Below are positions 24,306-35,608 of a stretch of 64,000 bases of DNA, piece by piece (within the stretch, counting starts at the first letter, position 1; each line of letters starts with the position of its first letter). The notes beneath the pieces were generated by a model. That model saw only the letters and a program-made list of their open reading frames with translations. It had not been told where the DNA came from and did no database searches. The stretch comes from Lepiota brunneoincarnata (taxonomy: Eukaryota; Basidiomycota; Agaricomycetes; Agaricales; Agaricaceae). Made by a program: the position numbers and the translations under genes. The DNA is taken from NCBI GenBank assembly GCA_023014365.1, contig JAEBUN010000009.1, forward strand, positions 248,001-312,000. The letters run 5' to 3'.

Positions 24306-25956
24306 ATCGCGCCGAAACGTCCGAGGCACCTCCCTTGTTCGCCGCCGGGCAGAGAGGACAAGCAAATTTTCTCTTACAACATATTCTCCCCTTCTCAATA
24401 ATCTTTCCTGTCCCAGAGGAAGGGTTTTCCACCCCACAGCAGGCCTACTTCTCTACCACCTGTGTTTTGAGGCTAGCCATTAAATTCGGCACCACTACTC
24501 AACTCGCTCGACGGAGCATTCAAGGCGCAGCTGACACGAGACCAATCAATATGACTAACTTTGGATGTTCAGCGTAAAGGACCTGAACAGACGAATTCTT
24601 TGCGAGGCGTACTCCACCAGCCCTAGTCTTCTTCTTCTCGATTTTCCCCCTTCACTTATTCCAAGAACCCCATGTTCCCCCGACATCGCATGCCCTCGGT
24701 CAGCTATTCTCCCAGCGCAGCATTAACCGAATACAGCAACTTTTACTTCGGGACAAATGAGGCCGTCTGGGGCTTTGAACCGGAAACTGACAGGTGGCAC
24801 CTATATATCTCGAGATTCGTCCAGAGGTCACGCCAGAGTCGGGATGCCACTGATAACTTGGAAGCGGCAGTGAGCAGCTTATCTGAGGCCCACCGAAACA
24901 AATGTTCATAACAGTAGTACACGGACGCACGCTCCACGGCTATTGGGAGCCTATCTATCCTATCTGTTCTAGTAGTCCCGTAGTTTCCTTATCTTAGTCG
25001 CAAAGGACTTATCTGCCTATCCGACGCACGCATTACGATAGAGATAAAACCCGCAGACTCGAAACCCAAACACCGACAATAGCCCCCTTCCACGACCCTG
25101 GTACAGGACACCCACACCTTATCATCGCCTGTCCCATATAATAAGAAGACGAGGTCCCACCACTCGAGAGACACTAACCCCCCTCCAACCCTTTCACTTG
25201 TCCTGCCGTTATTGCCGCCGTCCAACCCCAGGCTCGAACACTCATACCTGGCACTCAGCTCGCTTTTCGATCCCCGCGGCCATGGCACCACTTGACCAAC
25301 CCCCCCAGCATTTCTCATAACCCGGGACAGCTGGCTCGAGCAACATGTGGGCTTTTTCATCCTGGTCCACTGACAATGTGTACACTGCGCAGTTCATACG
25401 TTTAGACCCGCATGCTTCCGGACCTGGTTGGCTAGAACGGAACCCTAAAGATCACGCTAGCGGACCGTGCATGGGGCGTTACATGATGCATAGCGAACAA
25501 GACGGGTGCATGCCAGGTTTGGGTTTGGGCTGCGGGGGAGGAAGCATACACGAGGCTAGGGATCTGGGTGACAAATCGCACGGTCAGTCACACACACATT
25601 CCCAGTTTCACCAGGATATATCAGAAACCACAGTCGTCCATCGTGGTGGGACCGCTGGGAGGTGAACCGTTGGTCACTTCGGGGCTTCTTGATCACAGTA
25701 AGCGACGCAGCTCAATATTAGAAAAACCCTTTTTTGTGTCGGTTTTCACTTCATCAGGTTGTGTACGCCCGTTACAGATGTTTGGTTCAGAACTGCCTGA
25801 TGCAGGCCTCAATGTTACTCCTCGTGGACACGTCTCGGTGTTTCACTAGTGGCAGGTGGTTATGCACAAAAATGATCAGATCGTGTTACATGACTGCCCA
25901 ACATATCCAGCTCGCCATCCAATCGCCGTCACTATTAAAACAATATTTAGCAAGGT

Positions 25957-27465
25957 TCAGCTACTCGTCTTGCCGGCCTTGGCCTTGGTTTCGGCGTCTC
26001 GGGCGTCCAATTCGTGCTTCCCATTTCCGTTGGAAACAAGACATTCTGCGATCTCGGTCTTTGTATCGTATCGAACGCCAAGAACACCTTTGGGACCATC
26101 TTCTGGCTCGTCGCTCCAGTTCCAGGCTTCTCCCAATTCGCCACGCGAAGCCGCAGTGATCACGAATGATAGAATACAAGCAGGACTGTAACACTCCTCA
26201 GGAATACCCCCATCTTCATTTGACACAAAGGACTTACCTCAGGTATAACAGGGCTGGCTGCGCGGCGCGGAAGACGTGCATTACTACCATGGTCGTAATT
26301 AAGCCGAGAATGTAAGCTAATAGGCTGGCGTAGAAGTATGGCTTAGGGAATGTTTTCTGTGGTGCGGGAGACTTGCTGTGGCGGTAATGATCATAACGCA
26401 GGGCCAGAGCGATGAACGTTCCAGGGATGACAATGTCCCCGAGCCCAAGCATGGTATACCCACGTTCGCTAGACAAAAACAGGGACCTGGGCCACAGGAG
26501 CATGATTGGCACATCGAGAGAGGTTGCAACTTTCACCATCTATTTAAAACAATGTCAAGCATCTACGGCGGAGATGAAACGGGAAGTACGAACCACTTCT
26601 GTCCCAAATACCCACCAGATATCGTAAAGAAAGAGGCCACTCAACAGAATAGAACCCGTCTTGAACGAATCGATCTTCAACAATAACAGGGTGTTATATG
26701 AAAATGACAGTCCCAGGATGTCCGTGACCAGAACAGATCTCTTTGAAGAAGTTCCAATGTTATAGAGGATGGAGGGTATAAAAGCGACCGGCAGTAAAAT
26801 GAACGTAGGCGTTCTCCAAGACAGGGACAAAAATGCTGCCAGAAATCTCAGTTACTACCGTAGCCTCTGGATAATGATAAAACCCACGTGTCCTGTTCCT
26901 CTGAATGATGAAAGTAAAGGTCTCGAAAGACTGCCAACGAGCTTCACCAGAGGCCCAGCGAGTCAAAGATATGGAAGACTAGGTTACCTGAGCATTTGGT
27001 CATGCTCTGGAACCAAATCACCTACTTTCCACACAGCGCCGATGCCCGCAATGGAGAAGTACCAGCCGAGGAACCAGTTTATCCATTCTGTGCCGAAGTA
27101 CTGAACAGCCGTGTAAAGCCCGAGCAAAATCACAGAGCCAATCTACGCAGTTGTTCACATTCACATGCTCAAATCCATCGAAACCATATACTCACGATGG
27201 GGAACAACCAGGCGTCATCAGAGGACATGCGTCCAATCTCTTCATCTTCGTCTTCATCTGCCACTGGATCGCTCTTCGATGGCCCTTGCTCCGCTTGGGT
27301 GCGTCGAGATTTCTAGAACAAGTGGTTACGAAAGATCCTCCCGCAGTCTAGCAACTTCGAGATGTGTACCGGTAATGAGCCAAAGGAGCCCGCGTAAATG
27401 GAAAGTGTTGCTAACCCCAGGAGACCAGCGTACGAGGAGAACAAATCCAAATCAATAATACCCAT
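25957..27465 (-). CDS. Signal peptide peptidase, presenilin-type aspartyl protease
   Basis: Intramembrane aspartyl protease of the ER that cleaves remnant signal peptides. It starts MGIIDLDLFSSYAGLLG and has many hydrophobic segments spread over roughly seven exons. The catalytic motifs are all visible: FLYDIWWVFGTEV (first Asp, YD motif), GLGDIVIPG (second Asp, GxGD motif), and QPALLYL (the PAL motif). The last join, ALLYL|SPACILSFVITAASRGE, removes an intron with donor GTAAGT. After the first helix comes an acidic loop (DEDEDEEIGRMSSDDAW). The C-terminus is hydrophilic, ends KAKAGKTSS, and lacks an obvious KKXX signal. Length is near 390 residues, typical for the family. Confidence 0.92.
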
Positions 27466-27827
27466 AGGTGAAAAGGGCACAGTGGATACGAAGGAGCGGT
27501 ATGGAGGAAGGAAAGAATGGGTAGTAGACTATCCTCCAAGGTGTTTTAAGGATCTCTACGTGTCCTGAGTCGTATTGGTACTTCTGACGTAGCGCCCATG
27601 ATGTCGTTGCATTGAGCTTGTTTATCCTTGTGTACACACCTGCATATAACCTCGGGGATTGCGACTTTTTACTTACTTGCCAGACCTCTTTCCGGCTGAA
27701 TATGCCAGTCTCGGGGAAACCCTGGTTTAAATCGATTCAATCCAACAGAACAGTATTTCTGGGCCCCTGGAATTTACTGTAGTAATGCATAACTATCTCT
27801 TACTTTGCTCTGTGAGCACCAAGCAGC
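27466..27827. other. Intergenic region
   Basis: Promoter of the leftward signal peptide peptidase and 3' flank of the leftward mannanase. No gene or distinctive element seen. Confidence 0.6.
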
Positions 27828-29830
27828 TCAGGCCCGGCGTTTCACCGCTGCAGCATGTGAGGTCAAGAGAGGGTAAACTTGTCCATCGGGATAGACAGCA
27901 TATCCGTCATCCGGTGAGTTACCGCCGCTGGTGTTGGAAAATAAAGTCAACATCTGGCTGACACAGATAAAAGGGGCAAGGGAAAACTGACGTTGTGAAG
28001 CGAGTCCCAGATTGCCTGTGAAAGAAATGCTCAGTTGTATGATGTATCTAGAAGCGTCCTCCTTACCATATGAGATCACCAGTCAACCCCGAGGAAATAA
28101 TCTCGTTGAACCAAGCAGAATATATTGTTGTCTGGCTGAACGTAATACCAAACTCCTCCAAGATGACGGGCTTGTTGGCACGCTTCATGCTTGTAGCGTG
28201 GTCAGCAATCCACTGAACACCCCATGCTTGTTCATTACCACCTTGGCCCCATGGGGTGGGATATGCCTTCAAGAAGGGATTTGTCAGGGAAGTGGTGGAG
28301 GAAATATTAGGCTTTGACCTCACGTGGAAGGTACCAAAGTCGACGCTAGGAATAGCCAAGTTGGCTTCGAAATCGACACCTTCGCTCCCCCTGGAAAATC
28401 ATTAGATACATGGAACGAGAGCAGCGAATGAGGAATTTCACTGGTATGGGTAGGTGGGCGCGCTGGGTTGGTTATAGAAACCCTCATCACCAATACCAAC
28501 AAGGTGGTTCTTATCAAGGGTTTTGATGAAGGCAGTCATTTCCGTGGCCCAGTTGGTGATCGTAGTTGTAGTGCAAGTCCCTGTGCTTGAGCTTCTCTAT
28601 TTCAGTGGGCAGTTATACTTCTTTGAGATAGCAGGACGTACCCGGTGCTACCTCTACACCTCGGTTCATTTGCAAGCTCCCAAGCCATAACTGTTGGCTC
28701 GTTAACATATCGAGCCACGAAGGTCCTGACGTAGTTCTTGTATGCATTCTGTGCAAGCACAACACTACTTTCAGCGGAAGAAGAACATTCGATGATCAGC
28801 CTTACTTTGACTTCAGTGTTAGTGTAGAAGAGGTCATGTGGTTGCCCATTGCCGACGATCTGGTTGACATAAACGTCCATACCGCCATAGTCAGCCCTGT
28901 ATAACCCGGTAGGTCAGTGGCACACTTTCCCAATTCTGCCGCCCTACCAATTGTTTGTCCTGGTCCGTACAAAATCAGTACACGAAAGGTATTATATCGG
29001 GAGAGGAGCTCCTACAGTGCAACAATCAACCGGATACCGTTGGCTTTTGCCGCAGCGACAACATTATCTACATCGGCCACCTCAGAACCAATTCAAAGAT
29101 AGTCGCCAATCAACTTGCCGAAGTTTTGAAGACCGGTGGCACCTGTGTTGATAGTTGGTGTACGCCCAGACCATGATTGGTAGTAGTTGCCATTCGGGCT
29201 GGTTACCTCATTGAACCCCCTATAGTGGTCGACGTTGACTATCACGCTTCGGCCTCAGTTTTTCGCCGAAGGACATACCATGTCCGTACAGTTGTTCCTC
29301 CAGCTCTCGCAATATCAGCGAAAGCCTGGTTCATAGCGGTGGTGCTGAGACCAGTCAACCCTACCCAGTATGAGTTGCCGCTGTACACAGAGGGGTCAAG
29401 ATATCGTTCCGGAGTAATGTGTGATTACATACCCGACTACAGTGTACTTTTGGCCGTTGAGAGTAAATCCGGTCCCAGAAATCTTTACGAAGCCAGTCGA
29501 AGCGGGAGGGGGAGCAGTCGTTGTAGGGGCGGTAGTCGTTGGCCGAGTCGTCGTCGTCGTCGAGCGAGTCGTTGTTGGTGCGGCGGTGGTGGTTGGTACT
29601 GCTCCAGGAATGCATTGAGAATACCACTCATTTTGAAACACGCAAGCTGAGCCTGTTGTACATTCTGCGAGTCGTCAAGTCAGTGCCAGAGATAAACTTT
29701 GAAAGAGAGCAGAACACTGACGTGTTTCTCCAGCCCAACCACTGCCACCGCACTGGCCCCAGGTTGGAACGACAGCGGTCACTTGAGAGAACGAAACAGC
29801 TAGAGTAATCAAGCTGAGGATAATCTTCAT
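27828..29830 (-). CDS. Secreted GH5 endo-beta-1,4-mannanase with CBM1
   Basis: Extracellular plant-mannan-degrading enzyme. A signal peptide ([19 protein letters not shown]) is followed by a fungal cellulose-binding module CBM1 ([13 protein letters not shown], then the remaining cysteines to WYSQCIPG). Next is a Thr/Pro-rich linker ([16 protein letters not shown]), then the GH5 catalytic domain from [21 protein letters not shown]. Key segments: [43 protein letters not shown] with the acid/base Glu, and [10 protein letters not shown] with the nucleophile Glu. The protein ends HAAAVKRRA. The pattern matches subfamily GH5_7 (Man5). About a dozen short introns interrupt it. A CBM1 on a mannanase indicates action on lignocellulose. 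A TATA-like CATAAAA lies about 45 bases upstream on the minus strand. Confidence 0.92.
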
Positions 29831-30225
29831 CCTACCGGATATTTGAGATAATCTGATTCACTGGCAGGTCCATTTTATGCATAACCTGAGAGCTACCGAA
29901 GGGCGCCGGATTTTTTTCGTTGAAGAACCCAGCACATGCATTTCCGCGATGTTATTCCGTTTTAATGACATGGGGCGCGGTGTGTCCAGGGGAATGTCCC
30001 GTTTTGTACTCAGGGATGGGATTGTATACTTGTTGCAAGGTTAAGTTTGGTCTCTTACGGAGAAACCACGACAAGAACGTCATGTCATATCAGTTTAATA
30101 TAGATACTGGTCTCACCGTCTGGAACCTATTTTCCATAATTGTAGATAGAAATCAAATGTTTCTGGCCCGCTGTGAATACGAACTCCCCCTTTCAGATAA
30201 GCGGCGGGCAAACGCAAGGGCCACA
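29831..30225. other. Intergenic region
   Basis: Promoter of the mannanase (TATA-like element near 29873-29879 on the minus strand) and 3' flank of the gamma-glutamyltransferase gene. Nothing else recognised. Confidence 0.55.
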
Positions 30226-32528
30226 TCAGTATCCTGCAGCAATCCCGTTCTTTCTAGAGTCACTCGCAGCTGGGTTCGGCCACGTGAGCAGATACAGAAT
30301 ACGAGAAAGGGGAAATGACAGACCACATATGATGCCATCTTTCCGAACGACAGTTTGAACCACAGCTGCTACTCTATTCGTGTCTTGAACTACGGAAGAA
30401 TCAGCACTGTGGGCAAGCCAACCCCGGACTAGGTACTAACCGGAGACATTGTGACCCAGGTGTCGCAAAAAGTCGAGTATGTTTGGTGGATATACGTCGT
30501 CTGTATCGAGAACCACTGGATAAAGCTGGTCATGCAAACGGCCAAATTCTACTGCTTCGCTAGCATCAAGGCCCCAATCAAGGTTCACCAGAACCTGAAA
30601 TATAGAGCCAAATATACGCGATCCTCCTGATCCTCCGATAGCCAGGTAGAAAGACCCGTCCGGATTTTCAATAATCGTCGGTGCAGTCGACGACACTGGT
30701 CTTTTGCCAGGTTCCGGATAGTTGTCTGAATACAACCTCTCGTTGGTTGTGGCGACGAAGATCAATGATTGAACTTACATGGAGATGGCCACAAACCGAA
30801 ACCATTGGGTATGCCCGGCACAGAGAAATCATCCATTTCATTATTCAGAAGCACGCCAGTGATAGGGTCCATAACTTGAGAGCCAAAGACATGATTAACA
30901 GTGGAGGTGATCGCAACGGCCATCCCGTACTGATCAACAACTGATGTATGACTCTAAAAATGCACCTAACGTTATGCTCTGGGTCATGACTGCAAATCAA
31001 AGCTTACTGTTCCGTGGTCCGGCTTTACATCATACTCGGGGTTATAGTATTCAGACGAGTGAGTGCTATTCTAAAGGCTGATTCGAGATATGCTCGGGAC
31101 TGGAAAAATATATGACGTACATCCGTGATATTGGTGTATATTTCGAATGCGTATTCCTTTGTCGACATCTCCTGGATGCGTCCGGTATCGTTGGTAAAGG
31201 CGGGATCAGACATACGCGTTCTACGGAAAGGGTCAGAGGGATGCAAAGAACTAAAAGTTGGCCTACCGCGTAGCAAATCCAAACTTCATTATCTCTACTA
31301 ATCTATGAACATTCAAGCCGGTTCTTCGCTCCATGTTATAATGTTCTAGGACGTTCAGCATCTGTAGAAGGACTAAAGATGTCATTCCTCGACGAGCCCG
31401 ACTTTTGAACCAAGAGATGAAACATACTGGGTCCAGCTCCCGGTGCATGACTCGTATAGACTCTTCTGCCGCGGTATGTTCCCTTCCAGGGCTTTGTTAA
31501 CCTTGATCCGATAATTCTTGAAATCTTCATGTAGCAATATCCCGCCAGTTTTTCGGATTTTGTCGACTAGTGCGTCAGCAATGGGCCCCTGGAAAGAATA
31601 AGAACAGAGTTGCAAGCACGGGGGAGGGGCCTCCCACCTCATAAAAGGTACCCGGTCCTTGATCGGCTATCACAGATAGAGTTCGCGAAAGATTTGTACG
31701 GTAGATCCAATCGCCTTCTTTCAAAAGCACCCCTCTTGGTGCGAAAATAGATCGCAAATCCGGATCGCTTAACATGACAGGGGAGTAGGGTCTTTAGTGC
31801 ACAATTAGGCAATGCTCTGCGGGTCAAGACGATTCCAACAACACACCTGAAGCCGCTTTGCTAATTCCGCCTGGACTCGCCATCCAGCAGCGAGCTTTGC
31901 GCTGGACTGTACCAAACTTTTCCAGGGAAGAGTACCCCACCTGCGATGTGCTTCCTGTAAACCCCGTAGTTCCCCAGGTACACCGATAGCTAGTCCTCCG
32001 TAACGGGCTGCGTCAGGATTATCTTTGTACATTGTTTTATTGGATAGCGCAGGTGCCGTTTCCCGGAAATCTATGGTCCAGACTTCCGAGGATTTCCCAG
32101 GTGTGTCTGGAGGGGTTCGGACGGTCATGAAGCCGCCTCCACCAATCCCTGAACTGCGAGGAACTGAGTATCACCAGAGCAACTACTACCAGGGCCGCTG
32201 ATACTCACGAGAACATATTCACAACGCCAATACACAGGGTAGCACTGATAGCTGCATCGACGGCATTTCCTCCTTCCCTCAGAACCCCAACACCCATCTC
32301 GGAGCATAGCTTGTTCTCGGATGCAACGGCACCATGGCGTGCCTTGATAAGATAGGCGGGATTTCTACTGCCTTGTGAGCGCAGAAAAACGTGATGCTCG
32401 CCGAGGTCCCATGAATAGAGTCCCCAACGTGCCTGCCACCAGCACACAAGTAAGGTAAATCCAAGGGCGATGATGCTGGCAACCACCCGGTCATTGGAGT
32501 CAGGATAAAGGACCGTCTTCGCTTTCAT
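30226..32528 (-). CDS. Gamma-glutamyltransferase (transpeptidase), membrane-anchored
   Basis: Enzyme that removes or transfers the gamma-glutamyl group of glutathione and its conjugates. It starts MKAKTVLYPDSNDR and has one N-terminal hydrophobic segment (ASIIALGFTLLVCWW), so it is predicted to be a type II membrane protein of vacuole or cell surface. The large-subunit motifs are HGAVASENKLCSEMGVGVLR, GGNAVDAAISATLCIGVVNM and SGIGGGGFM, then DFRETAP. The self-processing and catalytic Thr is in SHTSVVDQYGMAVA, directly after an intron acceptor. The small subunit has NHVFGSQVMDPITGVLLNN, EMDDFSVPG, and GGSGGSRI of the oxyanion region. The C-terminus reads NGIAAGY, reached through two short final introns. 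About 600 residues, normal for the family. Confidence 0.92.
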
Positions 32529-33068
32529 GACTTGCTGTCACTGGTAGAGCGCGGATACTGCTGCCTCCCAATGTAAGAGAAATGTGAACAAAGCTCCGGG
32601 TCTGAATAAGAACGTCCAAGATCCAATCAGGACCACCACTCTCTGGCTGAGAGTCCGAGATGTCTTTATTAGTAAGCTTCAGGCGAGCCCATATTTGTTC
32701 GTCTCTGTTCTGCGTACGTCAACAAACACAACTGCCGAGCACGAGTGGGGTTGGAAGGCGCTGTTTTCGCCCCTGTGTGGCAATGAAAAGTAGTGTTGCC
32801 CCGCCTGTGGGGAGTTGGGAGGGGCCCAACAGCCAAAGCCTCACCGTCACGGGTCAGTCACAACCTTCAGAACAACGCCAAGTGTAAAGCGTGTGGCATC
32901 ATTACGTCATTGTTTGCACTACCCGGTCATGAAGAGAAGGCAAGCAACATTCTTTCTTGTGGTCGGTGAATAGTATGCAGACGATAGGTTCCCAGGAAGA
33001 GTCCGTTCATGCGAGGTTGAAGAAGCCCCATCCACGTACCCCCGGCAGACCATCAGATACTCACTGCT
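32529..33068. other. Divergent promoter region
   Basis: Separates the leftward gamma-glutamyltransferase gene from the rightward orphan at 33069. It contains no ORF of note and no clear TATA box. Confidence 0.6.
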
Positions 33069-34670
33069 ATGTTAGATACGTCCGAGGCAGAGGGGCGTCA
33101 AAAACGTAACCTCAACCATCGGTTCGACAGGATGATTGAGACTATGCGGATGGCTCGCATATACCCCCTGGATAAGCCTCCGAAAAAAAGAGCCCGCCGA
33201 AATTCGAGTGTAATGGCCGGCTCATCCACTCAACATCCCTCACCAGCAGCATCACCAGATGGCCGTTACAGAACTCTGGGGGAAAAACTTGTCGAAGGAT
33301 TCTCCTTCGCCAAAAGAGACTCTGGTTATAACTATGGTTCGCGAGGAAAGGAAAGGAGAGGTCTACCTGGTACCGAGAACGGTGGCTCTGCGATTTCGTG
33401 TGATTCGGTGGGCGAATTTATGCCTGCCCCGAAATTTTCAACCACAAGAGTGCTGATCAACAAGCCTAGAATTTCATCCCAACCAGCCCAACAGGCCATG
33501 AACCAGCTCCCTGACTGGCTAGCCCAAATGTTTACGACGTTACCTCAGGCGCACCCATTACGGCTCCTGCTACCGTTTGATTATCACGGGGGTCCCCCTG
33601 AAACACATCCATCCTCCGACCTCACCATCGCGGAAATGGTCGTATCCTCTCCCGGGCATAAACAGCTTGCTTTTTCATTCGACGTGAATGAAATACTGAC
33701 AAGTCCAACGCTCGTTTCGAATACCCATCGAAATAGTCTAGACAACAGTGACGGCGGTAGCGAAGGCCAACCGCTTCGGAGTTTCATGCAAGGAGAAACT
33801 GAACCAGCGCTCGTCTTCCCCTCCCCACCTCTCAAGCCCTTTTCTACCCCAGGCCCGGCATCTGCTATTTCTCGGAGCTATACACCCACGAAACAACACT
33901 TTGACGTGCTTGATATCAATATGTTCTGCTCTCTTGAATCTGGCAACAGGGAAAACCACATTACTCATGCCCATTTGACTAACCCGGCGCCTCCTGTCCC
34001 TCAATCAAGTATGTTTCTGGACCAGGACGTCGCATACACGACGGAAAGGATGGCAATCACCTCTCAGTATCACCCCCTTGGATCCTATATCCATACCGTC
34101 GGTCTTACAGGAGACGATGCATATACCGGAGACGGTGGATTCCCTGACCTATATCCCTTACCTGGTCCTAGCTACTGCCACGCACGACAGCCGATATACT
34201 ATGAGTCATCGACTGAGGACTGCCTTGATCCAAACCTGTCATCTGAACCACATCTTCTGGACATCAGTGAACTCGATTTCCGGTGGACTTCATTCGACCG
34301 GAAAGGCCCAGGCCTGGCCCAGGCTCAGCAAAATACAGGAATAGACGTCCTTCGCGATTTAATCGACCCCCCGGAAATCCAGACTGGGTGCGACGTGAGA
34401 TCTAACGACGGGCGCCAGGATCCAATGTATAGGATTCCCTCTCCACCTGATGATAGGTTCCGTTTCCAGGTCGAATCAGGCGCAGTTATGAATCAAGCAC
34501 CACAGCCGCCCACCCCGAAAACCACAGGCATTCGTTTCGGAGGGCCAGGACTTGCTATGGGGCCTCTGGATACTCAGCTTGACCGATTCTCAAGGCACTC
34601 TCGTGATAGTATTGAATCATGGTCGGACCTGGAAGCAAGCGGTGCTTGTTATACTCTAGCCGGGGGTTAG
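33069..34670 (+). CDS. Hypothetical protein, 533 residues, single exon
   Basis: I do not recognise this protein. The frame is open for 533 codons from an ATG, and is unusual here in having no visible intron. The N-terminus is basic (NLNHRFDRMIETMRM, then a KPPKKRARR stretch that looks like a nuclear localisation signal). The rest is Pro/Ser-rich with scattered acidic patches and one more ordered-looking segment (PDWLAQMFTTLPQAHPLRLLLP). There is no zinc finger, catalytic motif, signal peptide or membrane helix. Codon content and length support a real gene. A nuclear role is a guess based on the basic stretch only. Confidence 0.6.
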   Translation: MLDTSEAEGRQKRNLNHRFDRMIETMRMARIYPLDKPPKKRARRNSSVMAGSSTQHPSPAASPDGRYRTLGEKLVEGFSFAKRDSGYNYGSRGKERRGLPGTENGGSAISCDSVGEFMPAPKFSTTRVLINKPRISSQPAQQAMNQLPDWLAQMFTTLPQAHPLRLLLPFDYHGGPPETHPSSDLTIAEMVVSSPGHKQLAFSFDVNEILTSPTLVSNTHRNSLDNSDGGSEGQPLRSFMQGETEPALVFPSPPLKPFSTPGPASAISRSYTPTKQHFDVLDINMFCSLESGNRENHITHAHLTNPAPPVPQSSMFLDQDVAYTTERMAITSQYHPLGSYIHTVGLTGDDAYTGDGGFPDLYPLPGPSYCHARQPIYYESSTEDCLDPNLSSEPHLLDISELDFRWTSFDRKGPGLAQAQQNTGIDVLRDLIDPPEIQTGCDVRSNDGRQDPMYRIPSPPDDRFRFQVESGAVMNQAPQPPTPKTTGIRFGGPGLAMGPLDTQLDRFSRHSRDSIESWSDLEASGACYTLAGG

Positions 34671-34732
34671 CAATTCAAAATGGACCTAAGGTATTCCGAG
34701 ACAATCCAAGCGTATATATGTATATGAGAACA

Positions 34733-35608
34733 TCACCATCCGATTTCTCCCCCCGTGTAGTGCTCAACGGTGATGCCTCTCTCACCCCTGCGTGTTGAGA
34801 GGCGGTAGCGTTCCAGATTATAAATTTCGTACGAATCTATAGCGAGTCTCATTGCTCGGATGTGATGCGGTCTTGAATTGGCTGCAATAGCGTGCTTGCG
34901 ACTTTGCCAGATGCAAGTGGCCATGTTCATACCTGTGTCTGGATTTGGTATGCCATACCAGTACATGATGAGCTAAGACCAAGAGTCAGTAATGCGGCTA
35001 TGTAGGAGAAGGGAAGGGCGACGTACTCCTCCGTTTCGGACGGCCTCTTCATGCGCCAGTTTGTCAGCCTCATACAGTACTGAGAATAGCCATTAGTAAT
35101 TGAGTTTTTGAACTATTTTGAGAAGCTTACATCCACCGTCACTTCCGGCTTTCCGTCTGCTTCGGAACACAACGCAGTACCAATCCCTCTCCTCGTCCTC
35201 GGGTAACGATAACTCCACCCAGTTGAATGCTTCTTCATAGGGCACATTGGCGTAGTCGGATGTGAGTGGTCTGAACTGGTGTAAGGCTTTGTGGAGTGAC
35301 AGTGATGCCGGGTCAATGTCGGGGAGACGGGTCTCGGTGACCAAGGGAGGAAACCCGGGCTTGATACCAAGAGGGGTTCTTTGTTGAGAAGCATTTATTG
35401 TTTCTGGCAAAGAAGATAAGAGTGGTGGGAGGTACAAGACGGGTTCTGTGGGGTATATAAGGCTGTTTGAATCGAATATTGGGACGTCGTGGGGGTCGCG
35501 TTCTGTCGGGGTATTTAGGATCGGCCTGGACACGGCAGGGTATGGTACCGGGGTGTGCCGTAAGAGGAGCTCCGATGGATGAGGTGGGTGCGCAAATGTC
35601 ATGCTCAT
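34733..35608 (-). CDS. UPF0643-like conserved fungal protein
   Basis: Uncharacterised fungal protein of about 250 residues in three exons. The N-terminal part is Pro-rich (MSMTFAHPPHPSELLL, with LYLPPLLSSLPE). The C-terminal half is the conserved core: FNWVELSLPEDEERDWYCV, FRSRRKAGSDGG, then across introns LYEADKLAHEEAVRNGGL, MYWYGIPNPDTGMNMATCIW and SYEIYNLERYRL, ending GGEIGW. The core resembles the UPF0643 family known in fission yeast and other fungi. No biochemical role is established as far as I know. No targeting signal is visible. Two Met codons (35608 and 35602) could start it. Confidence 0.8.

Larger units (their letters stand above)
22844..25956. other. Gene-poor region upstream of the GATA gene
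   Basis: About 3.1 kb with no recognisable gene on either strand. The left part (22844-23700) is the likely promoter and leader of the GATA factor and contains a C19 tract. The rest has short ORFs without known motifs (for example plus strand 24075-24305 and 24672-24911, minus strand 24989-25360), T-rich and purine/pyrimidine-biased stretches, and no repeat or tRNA that I can identify. The right end is the 3' flank of the signal peptide peptidase gene. Confidence 0.55.

Noticed and set aside
24989..25360. A 123-codon minus-strand ORF (MKKPTCCSS...)
   Set aside because: No homology-like pattern, no splice partners, and composition like random translation of intergenic DNA.
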